From positions 1 through 10,374 of the forward strand of contig JAHEYM010000103.1 in assembly GCA_023251595.1 (NCBI GenBank): a DNA stretch of 10,374 bases, read 5' to 3'. Below, one piece after another: positions 1 through 5,213 of the stretch (positions are counted from its first letter, which is position 1; every line of letters begins with the position of its first letter). Origin of the DNA: Bacteroidota bacterium (GTDB lineage Bacteria > Bacteroidota > Bacteroidia > AKYH767-A > JABDAW01). Made by a program: the position numbers and the translations under genes. The notes below the pieces were generated by a model. That model did no database searches. It was not told where the DNA came from and worked only from the letters and a program-made list of their open reading frames with translations.

Positions 1-711
1 AAATTAGGACTGTTTGTAGCGGGTGGATTAACGCTTTTTATAATCGGTGTCTTCCTGATCGGGAAGCAAAAAAACCTGTTTAATCCGGTCTTTAAGATCA
101 GTACAACCTTCTCTAATGTGAGCGGTTTGCAAGTCGGAAATAACATTCGCTTTTCAGGAATTAATGTGGGTACTGTCGATAACCTTATTATCATTAATGA
201 CTCGACAGTAAAGGTTGATATGCTTATTAAGAAAGAGGTTAAGAAATTTATTAAATCAGACTGCGCGGTTGCCATTGGTTCTGAAGGATTGATCGGTGAC
301 AGATTACTCATCATCTCACAGGGAAGTGCAGATTCTCCGCATGTTAAACAAGGGCAGGAACTCCCTTCTTCGGAACCGGTTGAAACCGGTACCATCATGT
401 CCAGTCTTCAGGTTTCTGCTGCCAATGCCGAAATTATTACGCAGCAGTTGGCAGAGATAATGATTAAAATAAACAATGGAAATGGAACGCTGGGACGTTT
501 AATTCAGGATTCAACAATTGCTGAAAATATTAATCAGACGATCATGCATCTCAAGCAAAGTTCAAAAGGATTAGATGAAAATATGGAGGCGGCAAAACAC
601 AATTTTCTTTTGAAAGGATATTTTAATAAAAAGCAAAAGGAAATTGACGAGGCAAAAAAGAAGAAAGATGCAGAGGATAAAAAGGCTGAGGATAAAAAAA
701 CTCAAAACTGA
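1..711 (+). CDS. mlaD: MlaD/MCE-domain lipid-transport protein, 5' end outside the window
   Basis: The frame is open from base 1 and ends at TGA 709-711, giving 236 residues of an incomplete protein. A start at the GTG at 118 would cut into the domain, so the gene must begin upstream. The first ~20 residues (GLFVAGGLTLFIIGVFLIG) form a transmembrane anchor. Residues ~32-105 match the MCE fold: a strand reading FKISTTFSNVSGL, then QVGNNIRFSGINVGTVDNL, and the late motif GSEGLIGDRLL. The family holds the periplasmic hexameric ring of Mla-type ABC systems, which move phospholipids between inner and outer membranes. The remainder is helical and ends in a very charged Lys/Asp/Glu tail rich in KKKDAEDKK-like segments. 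No partner genes (mlaE, mlaF) are visible; they would lie upstream. It is probably a core gene marking the left flank of the island. Family is confident; exact symbol less so. Confidence 0.85.
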   Translation, partial: KLGLFVAGGLTLFIIGVFLIGKQKNLFNPVFKISTTFSNVSGLQVGNNIRFSGINVGTVDNLIIINDSTVKVDMLIKKEVKKFIKSDCAVAIGSEGLIGDRLLIISQGSADSPHVKQGQELPSSEPVETGTIMSSLQVSAANAEIITQQLAEIMIKINNGNGTLGRLIQDSTIAENINQTIMHLKQSSKGLDENMEAAKHNFLLKGYFNKKQKEIDEAKKKKDAEDKKAEDKKTQN

Positions 712-746
712 CAAAAATCAATACTGCATAGCTTTATGCTGCGCCA

Positions 747-773
747 AACTATGTCAGGTAATCCTTTTAGGAT
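747..773 (+). repeat. 27-bp direct repeat, copy 1; hairpin after mlaD
   Basis: This 27-bp sequence, with core tcaggtaatccttt, matches 3748-3774 at 25 of 27 positions. It begins 35 bp after the mlaD stop. With the next few bases it folds into a small hairpin (GGTA, bulged A, TCC, loop TTTTA, GGA, TACC) followed by actgtgttttt, so it could be the mlaD terminator. The second copy lies close to the integrase, so the repeat may instead, or also, be an attachment-site core. Both readings are inference; the near-identity is directly visible. Confidence 0.55.
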
Positions 774-892
774 ACCACTGTGTTTTTGTAGTTGTTTTTA
801 TATCAATGCTTTATGTCGGTTTTTGCAGAAGGCACATACAAAATTACATACGGTTTTGAGGGAATCGACTTTCTTGGCTGAAGATTGTCTAG

Positions 893-957
893 AAGCGAAT
901 AAAACCCGAAGCTGTGATAGGTTGAACCGTTATGCTGGTTTCAATTACCCTTCGCTT
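893..957. repeat. Nested inverted repeat in the 712-1240 gene-free stretch
   Basis: Outer arms AAGCGAA (893-899) and TTCGCTT (951-957) enclose inner arms TTGAACC (922-928) and GGTTTCAA (937-944, one bulged T) around the loop gttatgct. The structure could form in RNA or in single-stranded DNA. No ORF with credible coding character covers it. It may be a degraded terminator or part of a recombination region; function unknown. Confidence 0.35.
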
Positions 958-994
958 TGTGAAATTTCCTGAAATGCCTCATTTTGACTGATTC

Positions 995-1083
995 ATCACA
1001 TGACCATCACATGAGATTGTATTGTATATCAATGGTTTACGATAGGGTTCGGGCTGTCAATCACATGACCGTCACATAAGATT
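995..1083. repeat. Two 24-bp direct repeats made of paired TCACATGA units
   Basis: Positions 995-1018 and 1060-1083 agree at 22 of 24 bases. Each unit holds two octamers 11 bp apart: TCACATGA at 996 and 1007, then TCACATGA at 1061 and TCACATAA at 1072. Spacing of about one helical turn places the paired sites on one face of the DNA, and the two pairs lie 65 bp apart. Such phasing is typical of binding sites for a cooperative DNA-binding protein, for example integrase arm sites, a repressor operator or iterons. The protein that would bind is not known. Confidence 0.5.
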
Positions 1084-1129
1084 TTATGCAGGTAACATAT
1101 CGACTTGCAGGGGTTTTTGAATTTCAATG

Positions 1130-1229
1130 CACTATACAGGACACGATGTCCTGTATAGTGTCCTGTATTGCGATTAATTTAATTTTACTAACTAAATACA
1201 GGACACAATGTCTTGAATGCTGTCCTGTA
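1130..1229. repeat. Cluster of TGTCCTGTAT decamers with a 14-bp-arm palindrome
   Basis: A perfect inverted repeat has arms of 14 bp at 1130-1143 (CACTATACAGGACA) and 1147-1160 with the loop CGA. The decamer TGTCCTGTAT occurs at 1147 and 1159 on the plus strand and at 1134 and 1196 on the minus strand, with near copies at 1209 (TGTCTTG) and 1221 (TGTCCTGTAA). The copies at 1197-1205 and 1221-1229 form a second, wider inverted repeat. The cluster lies within 115 bp of the 3' end of the deaminase-ATPase gene. It could act as a terminator hairpin for that gene, an operator array, or a remnant of repeated coding sequence. Confidence 0.55.
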
Positions 1230-1240
1230 ATTTCAACGGT

Positions 1241-2752
1241 TCATTTTCTAACGAAGTATCTTGTGGCTTTACCAATTCCTTGTTTAGCGATAAGATTCTT
1301 TTGAACCATCTTTGTTAATTGTCTTGTTGCTGTACGTATATTGAGATCAAAAGCCCCGGCATATTCACTAACAGAAACGCTGTCTGTTTTCTGTATGTGT
1401 AATAGTGTCTTCTTGTCAATTTCAGTCAAAAGGTTCGTATTCTTTAATCCCGCTTTCTTAGCCATAAATGCTTTCGTTCTACCAAAAGTAACTTCCAGAA
1501 GCCCGGATTTGAGTTTAAAATCCGGCAACAGGAATCCTTTGTCAGGGAGTTGTTTCATGTCCCTCATTCCGATGCCACGCTGCTCCGCTAATTCCATTTG
1601 ATTAAATATATACATAATTTTTGGATTGCGACTGATTGAAGGTGCGCTGAGGTTTTTTAAATCATCGAGTGTTAAAGGCGCAACCGGTGTACCGGGGCTC
1701 CGAACAATTATTTTATCGGGATCAATATATAAATAATTGGTCGCACCTTCCATTGTGTAGTCACGGTGAATGACCGCATTTGCAACCGCCTCGATCAAAA
1801 CCTCAAATGGGAAATCGGCAACTTCTTTTCTTCTGCCCGATGATTTATCCATCGTGAATTTCAATCCCTTGTCTTTGATAAAATCAATTACAGCAGACAA
1901 TTGAGTTACCAAAGCACCTTTGAAGTCACGAACTTCCGGCTTCCCTGATCCATAATTTATTTCAACTTTGAAAACGGTCTGTGGGAACTGATTTTCAGGA
2001 TTTTTTCCAAACAAGATAATTCCAAGACCAGTGGGTTTCAACTGATGAGTCTTAGAATCTTCCTCAATAAAACCGAACTCTATTGCCCACTCATTAAATT
2101 CCTCTGATGGATATGTAAACGGGGCATGAGATTCGGTAATTAATTTTTGAATTGCAACATCCGAAAAGCTCTTGATGGTTGCTCCCGGTGCGGATTGTTG
2201 AAGAATTGTTTGTATAGGTTTTAAGGCTTCGCGCTTAGCCTCCAGAGCTTCTCTTTCTTTTTCCTTTATGAATTTCGTATTGTCTTTCCAAATGATTGTT
2301 TGCAAATCCAATGGAAACATTTCAACTTCAATTCCCTTATTTTCAAGAAACTTTTTTCCCTCAGTCGCAATTTTTGGGTTTGGATCTTCCACCCCAATAT
2401 AAACTTTACTCAGTCGCGATTTTACAATGTGCGTAGCACAACCTCTCTTCTTAATCTCGTTACCTGCTTTATTCTGATTTCTGGATTCATCGGTGCAAGG
2501 TTCGAGTGTAACATACAGTACGCACCCTCTAAGATTTTCATTCACCAATTTTCTTTCGATCAAAGTGTATTCACAATGCTCACCGATCCTCAACTCACCT
2601 CGATGCGCCTGAGCTAATACTTCACCATTCTTGGTGGTAATAATAGCACCAACTTTCGGGTCGGTTTTATGCGTGTGTTCAGGAATTGATAGATGGCTCT
2701 CTGCGATTGCCATTTGCATCAATTCATAAGGAGAAAATTTCTTTTTTGCCAT
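1241..2752 (-). CDS. Deaminase-like domain fused to HATPase_c_4 ATPase and winged helix
   Basis: 503 aa. Residues ~5-150 resemble the RibD/dCMP-deaminase fold: a zinc and catalytic motif H59-C60-E61, LEPC ending at C86, a second cysteine at C105, and the RibD-like tail VEDPNPKIATEGKKFLENKG (121-140). The gap between the two zinc cysteines is longer than the short PC-x(6-8)-C usual for the family. A charged helix (160-180) links to a HATPase_c_4 module known from RecG-like/AlbA_2 regulators: EAVANAVIHRDY at 321-332 (N box), DKIIVRSPGTP at 346-356, SRNPKIM at 374-380, and QRGIGM at 391-396. Residues ~440-503 look like a winged helix. The usual N-terminal AlbA_2 (Schlafen) domain is absent, replaced by the deaminase. 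The ATG at 2752 has only an A/T-rich leader, normal for Bacteroidota. It stands alone on its strand. Function is unknown; a nucleotide- or nucleic-acid-deaminating defence or regulatory protein is an inference. Confidence 0.85.
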   Translation of the reverse strand: MAKKKFSPYELMQMAIAESHLSIPEHTHKTDPKVGAIITTKNGEVLAQAHRGELRIGEHCEYTLIERKLVNENLRGCVLYVTLEPCTDESRNQNKAGNEIKKRGCATHIVKSRLSKVYIGVEDPNPKIATEGKKFLENKGIEVEMFPLDLQTIIWKDNTKFIKEKEREALEAKREALKPIQTILQQSAPGATIKSFSDVAIQKLITESHAPFTYPSEEFNEWAIEFGFIEEDSKTHQLKPTGLGIILFGKNPENQFPQTVFKVEINYGSGKPEVRDFKGALVTQLSAVIDFIKDKGLKFTMDKSSGRRKEVADFPFEVLIEAVANAVIHRDYTMEGATNYLYIDPDKIIVRSPGTPVAPLTLDDLKNLSAPSISRNPKIMYIFNQMELAEQRGIGMRDMKQLPDKGFLLPDFKLKSGLLEVTFGRTKAFMAKKAGLKNTNLLTEIDKKTLLHIQKTDSVSVSEYAGAFDLNIRTATRQLTKMVQKNLIAKQGIGKATRYFVRK

Positions 2753-2831
2753 TGTAAATTTTTATTTCTGAATAATGGGCACTGAAAAAAGGAAGGTGAA
2801 AAATAATGACGATAAAAGTTTTTACGCACCT

Positions 2832-2839
2832 CAAAAGTA
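2832..2839 (-). promoter_or_regulatory. Possible -7 element for the deaminase-ATPase gene
   Basis: On the minus strand the bases read TACTTTTG, matching the Bacteroidota -7 consensus TAnnTTTG, about 80 bp before the gene's ATG. I do not see a clean TTG -33 element at the usual spacing, so this is a weak call. It would fire divergently from the rightward promoter just beside it. Confidence 0.3.
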
Positions 2840-2851
2840 ACAAAAAGATGG

Positions 2852-2882
2852 TTGGGGAAATACGTTCATAAAAATAACTTTG
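2852..2882 (+). promoter_or_regulatory. Bacteroidota-type promoter reading into gene-free DNA
   Basis: TTG at 2852-2854, a 20-bp spacer, then TAACTTTG at 2875-2882: an exact fit to TTG-N20-TAnnTTTG. The same geometry occurs at the integrase promoter. Transcription would start near 2889 and run rightward into about 1 kb with no believable ORF but many hairpins. A short motif can occur by chance in AT-rich DNA, so a transcript is predicted, not shown. Confidence 0.45.
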
Positions 2883-3238
2883 TATTTTGCATTACTACGC
2901 CGGTTCCTCCTCTCCCAGACTTTATGCTGGTCATGAAACCGGCTCTTAGTTTTTAGTGAAGTTTTCTCAATTTTCTCTTCGTCAAAGTTCCCGATTCTTC
3001 CTCTAAACAGTTCATTTATCCGGTTGTTTTCTTCTCACCCTCCGAAAGCCAAATCCGCGCTACGACTGCATAATATACGTCTGTTTACGGATATTAGACG
3101 TTTGACTGCCACCTTTTGCGAGGAAGTTGGTCATGAAAGTTTTTTTACTCGTGTGGAAGGTTATCACATCAATTTACCTCTTATGCAGGTCTATTATGGC
3201 TTAAATTTATTGAGAGTCTGCCGTCCACTTTTTCATAA
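2883..3238 (+). other. Gene-free stretch with hairpins, possible small-RNA locus
   Basis: No ORF here has a normal start or recognisable protein. Directly after the promoter lies a nested stem: GCCGGTT (2899-2905) pairs with AACCGGC (2937-2943), and inside it CCAG (2915-2918) pairs with CTGG (2927-2930) around the loop actttatg. Further on, ACGTCT (3077-3082) and AGACGT (3096-3101) form another stem. The part from 2955 to 3040 is pyrimidine-rich. A regulatory RNA ending at the large hairpin at 3301-3358 would fit the layout, but decayed mobile DNA is an equally fair reading. Confidence 0.3.
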
Positions 3239-3279
3239 GGGATCACTTCATCCCTCCTTCGTCGGGATTCGTGATGACG
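3239..3279 (-). repeat. REP-like palindromic element, copy in minus orientation
   Basis: Stem ATCAC (3242-3246) with GTGAT (3271-3275), and a nested stem ATCCC (3250-3254) with GGGAT (3264-3268), loop tccttcgtc; the unit ends in gatgacg. In layout this resembles the short dispersed palindromes of the type gtcattgcgag...gaagcaatc that I recall from many bacterial genomes. Together with the opposed copy at 3377-3412 it makes an inverted pair, as REP elements often do. The family match is from memory. Confidence 0.45.
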
Positions 3280-3300
3280 ATCTATAGCGTATGCGAGGTA

Positions 3301-3358
3301 GGGAAAAAAGTTGCGAGCAAAAATCACAGTCGTGATTTTTGCTCGCAACTTTTTTCCC
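3301..3358. terminator. Perfect 27-bp-arm inverted repeat, probable bidirectional terminator
   Basis: Arms 3301-3327 and 3332-3358 are perfectly complementary with a 4-base loop (agtc). Each arm carries an inner G/C-rich part (GTTGCGAGC) and an outer A6/T6 run, so a transcript from either direction would end in a stable stem followed by U residues. It lies between the divergent leftward gene and the integrase. The stem is far longer than a normal intrinsic terminator, and the flanking REP-like copies suggest it may be the centre of a small palindromic mobile element. Confidence 0.55.
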
Positions 3359-3376
3359 CCAATGACCCGCAGCAAC

Positions 3377-3412
3377 CGTCATGGCGAGGGAGCTTGCGAC
3401 AGAAGCCATCCG
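3377..3412 (+). repeat. REP-like palindromic element, copy in plus orientation
   Basis: It starts cgtcatggcgaggg and closes agaagccatccg; ATGGC (3381-3385) pairs with GCCAT (3405-3409). This is the same general layout as the copy at 3239-3279 but opposed, the two flanking the 27-bp-arm hairpin. Sequences of the form gtcatNgcgag...gaagcNatc are widely dispersed in bacterial genomes (recalled, not searched). Confidence 0.5.
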
Positions 3413-3522
3413 TTATGATATCGGACGGTATTCTCTCAATAACATTTCCTATGCTTAAGAGTAATGCCCGAATTGTTTCGTACTGATCTCGGATGGTAAA
3501 CTTCAATTAATTTTGCGGTCTC

Positions 3523-3573
3523 TTAAAAATTAACTGACAATGTGTTGGTGAAAATTCACACCAAAATTTTTAA
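3523..3573. repeat. Nested hairpin
   Basis: Outer arms TTAAAAATT (3523-3531) and AATTTTTAA (3565-3573); inner arms TTGGTG (3545-3550) and CACCAA (3559-3564). It could serve as a weak terminator or as a structural element. Just downstream, 3590-3610 reads aatcagcg tcatccgcg, a low-complexity internal repeat of a kind I recall as dispersed in Bacteroidota. Confidence 0.35.
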
Positions 3574-3626
3574 TTATGTTTCATCATAAAAATCAGCGTC
3601 ATCCGCGTTCCATTTATATACACTTC

Positions 3627-3634
3627 TACATACA
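3627..3634 (-). promoter_or_regulatory. Outlying TGTATGTA site
   Basis: TACATACA here is the reverse complement of TGTATGTA, which occurs twice at the integrase promoter (3902 and 3914). It lies about 120 bp to the other side of the 27-bp repeat at 3748, so the three sites flank that repeat as arm-type integrase sites flank an att core. TACACTT also repeats nearby (3619, 3631) and again at 3880. Confidence 0.3.
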
Positions 3635-3693
3635 CTTTTCCCTTTATTCAACCTAGTCCCAATTAACTCCAATTAACCATGAAATGAGCATAG

Positions 3694-3842
3694 GTGCCTA
3701 AAGTTCAGCTTTATACCTAATCGAAGTAAAACTTCTTAACTCTGCTTAACTATCTCAGGTAATCCTTTCAGGATTGACCGTTAGGATTCAGGGGAGTTAA
3801 AGTTTTTTGCTTCCTTTAACTATAAAGCTGAAATACAGGCAC
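3694..3842. repeat. Large imperfect palindrome holding the second 27-bp repeat
   Basis: Outer arms 3694-3715 (gtgcctaaagttcagcttta then ta) and 3821-3842 match as inverted repeats at 19 of 22 positions. Inside are CTTAACT twice (3735 and 3745), which can pair with AGTTAAAG (3795-3802); that in turn pairs with CTTTAACT (3814-3821). At the centre AATCC (3761-3765) and GGATT (3771-3775) form the core of the 27-bp repeat, and AGGATT recurs at 3783. The layout, 96 bp before the integrase gene, suits an attachment or recombination site. A small terminal-inverted-repeat element is the alternative; I see no target-site duplication. Confidence 0.45.
3748..3774 (+). repeat. 27-bp direct repeat, copy 2; candidate att core beside the integrase
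   Basis: It matches 747-773 at 25 of 27 bases (differences at the 7th and 20th positions) in the same orientation, 163 bp before the integrase start. The inverted AATCC-TTTCA-GGATT within it resembles the paired core sites that tyrosine recombinases bind. The two copies bracket a 3-kb segment that carries only the deaminase-ATPase gene. I found no third copy in the window. Confidence 0.5.
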
Positions 3843-3884
3843 TTAAAAGCAATGTGAGATTAATTAGAATTTATCGGAATACAC

Positions 3885-3915
3885 TTGAATAAACCGAAAA
3901 CTGTATGTAATTTTG
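3885..3915 (+). promoter_or_regulatory. Integrase promoter
   Basis: TTG at 3885-3887, spacer of 20, TAATTTTG at 3908-3915: a full match to the Bacteroidota consensus. Transcription would begin around 3922, leaving a leader of about 16 bases before the ATG at 3938. The -7 element overlaps the direct repeats described at 3902-3936, so a protein bound there would block it. Confidence 0.6.
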
Positions 3916-3936
3916 TATGTAACTAAAACATACAAA
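3902..3936. promoter_or_regulatory. TGTATGTAA repeats and palindrome over the integrase promoter
   Basis: Direct repeats TGTATGTAA at 3902-3910 and 3914-3922, 12 bp apart, plus an inverted repeat with 9-bp arms TTTGTATGT (3912-3920) and ACATACAAA (3928-3936). The last arm ends one base before the start codon. This is the expected look of an operator controlling the integrase, or of arm-type sites bound by the integrase or its excisionase. Confidence 0.5.
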
Positions 3937-3937
3937 C

Positions 3938-5167
3938 ATGGCAGAAGTTAAGTTTTATTTGGAGAAACGGATAGATAAGGACACAAACAAGCTGATCAAA
4001 GAAAATGTTCCGATCTTGCTTTTTTTTAGCTTCAACGGTTTGAGGTTACAACATTACACAGGTTATCGGATTGATACCTCGAAATGGGATGCGGAAAAGC
4101 AGAAAGTGAAAAGGAATTGTGCCGAAGCAAGCGAAATCAATCAAATGTTGGATAGCCTACGGACTAAAGTTCAGGAGGCATACTTTAAAGCAAAACTTTC
4201 CAACCTCAAACCTTCACTCGATTACTTCCGCGAAGAACTGAAAGGTGATTTCAGTCGGGGTAAAAAATCATTTGATGCTTGCCTTGCTGAATACATCGAT
4301 TCTTCCACGCACACGAAAACGAAGGGAACGATAGCGCAAATTCGCACTTCATTCAACAATATATCTAATTTCAGCAAGGCAACAAACACGAAACTTGAGT
4401 TCGATAATATTGATCTCGATTTTTATACAAAGTTCCTCGATTATTGCTTTAATAATTGTGACTATAAAAATAATTATACTGGAAATCTTATCAAAGATTT
4501 AAAATCATTCCTGAATTGGGCTACTGAAAATGGTTACAATACCAAGTTGGATTTTCGGAAGAAAAGTTTTCGGAAATTAGTTGAAGCACCGGAAATTATA
4601 TTTTTATATTATGATGAATTGATACACCTGTATAATATCAAGTTAAAGGATAAAAATTTAGCTCAGGTGCGCGATGTTTTCTGTTTCGGGTGTTTCACTG
4701 GCATGAGATATTCTGACATTGCCCGACTTTCGTCGGAAAACATTCAAGGCGATCAGATGCTATATCGAGTTTTAAAAACAGGTGAGAAAAATTCTGTTCC
4801 CTTGAATCCTTACTCAAAAAAGATTATCGAAAGGTATCAAGGTAAATTCCCAAATTCTCTTCCGGTAATTTCTGAACAAAAAACTAACGCTTACCTCAAA
4901 GAACTTGCTATCTTTTCCGGATTAAAACGCAAGGTCGAACAAATCCACTTTCAAGGAACAAAACGAATTAAGAAATCGAGTCCACTGCATGATGTGATTA
5001 CATTCCATACGAGTAAAAAAACTTTCATGACCAATTTCCTCGCTAAAGGTGGCAGTCTCTTAACTGCGATGGCAATTACCGGAAATAAGAGTTTCGAAGC
5101 CGCAAAAAGGTATTATAAAGTTGTCGATACATTGAAAGCAGATGAAATGAAAAAAGTGTTTGGATAA
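3938..5167 (+). CDS. Tyrosine recombinase (phage-type integrase), altered catalytic residues
   Basis: 409 aa, full length for the Bacteroidota integrase group. Residues ~1-105 look like the arm-site DNA-binding domain (strand PILLFFSFNGLRLQHYTGYR, then W50), ~110-205 like the SAM-like core-binding domain, and ~215-405 like the catalytic domain. R257 in FTGMRYSD and the hairpin lysine K280 (VLKTGEK) are present, and Y392 in KRYYKV is the likely nucleophile. In box II, however, the H-x-x-R motif reads H357-T-S-K360, with Lys for the second catalytic Arg. The usual GH of box III reads G-N383. Related enzymes as I recall them read HTxRKTF and ITGHK. The enzyme may be impaired, or a natural variant. 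It has its own promoter and is followed after 46 bp by the 304-aa gene, probably in one operon. Confidence 0.92.
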   Translation: MAEVKFYLEKRIDKDTNKLIKENVPILLFFSFNGLRLQHYTGYRIDTSKWDAEKQKVKRNCAEASEINQMLDSLRTKVQEAYFKAKLSNLKPSLDYFREELKGDFSRGKKSFDACLAEYIDSSTHTKTKGTIAQIRTSFNNISNFSKATNTKLEFDNIDLDFYTKFLDYCFNNCDYKNNYTGNLIKDLKSFLNWATENGYNTKLDFRKKSFRKLVEAPEIIFLYYDELIHLYNIKLKDKNLAQVRDVFCFGCFTGMRYSDIARLSSENIQGDQMLYRVLKTGEKNSVPLNPYSKKIIERYQGKFPNSLPVISEQKTNAYLKELAIFSGLKRKVEQIHFQGTKRIKKSSPLHDVITFHTSKKTFMTNFLAKGGSLLTAMAITGNKSFEAAKRYYKVVDTLKADEMKKVFG

Positions 5168-5213
5168 AATAAATACAAATTTCCTTGCGAGTTAAAATCT
5201 AAAATTCACGGTA

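Noticed and set aside
712..760. tRNA gene as the integration target after mlaD
   Set aside because: No cloverleaf or T-arm GGTTCGA-type sequence is visible near the 27-bp repeat; the target looks like a terminator-type hairpin.
644..972. Two overlapping small ORFs of 71 and 78 codons after mlaD
   Set aside because: One starts inside mlaD and the other crosses the 27-bp repeat; Cys/Phe-rich composition without domain features looks like translated non-coding DNA.
995..1229. Possible CRISPR array
   Set aside because: Repeat units differ in length and orientation, there is no regular spacer length, and no cas gene is present.
1086..1304. 72-codon plus-strand ORF
   Set aside because: It runs through the decamer array and into the 3' end of the minus-strand gene; its sequence simply reflects the DNA repeats.
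2899..2943. Group II intron domain V-like hairpin on the minus strand (GAGCCGG...CCGGC)
   Set aside because: It has an AGC next to the stem, but the loop is not a GNRA tetraloop, the stem lengths are wrong for domain V, and there is no reverse transcriptase or domain VI in the window.
2883..3300. Retron msr-msd region
   Set aside because: Hairpins are present but no reverse transcriptase gene lies on either side.
3024..3506. Four small ORFs (60 to 87 codons) on both strands
   Set aside because: They start at poor codons or inside REP-like palindromes and the long hairpin; none shows a domain or conserved pattern I recognise.
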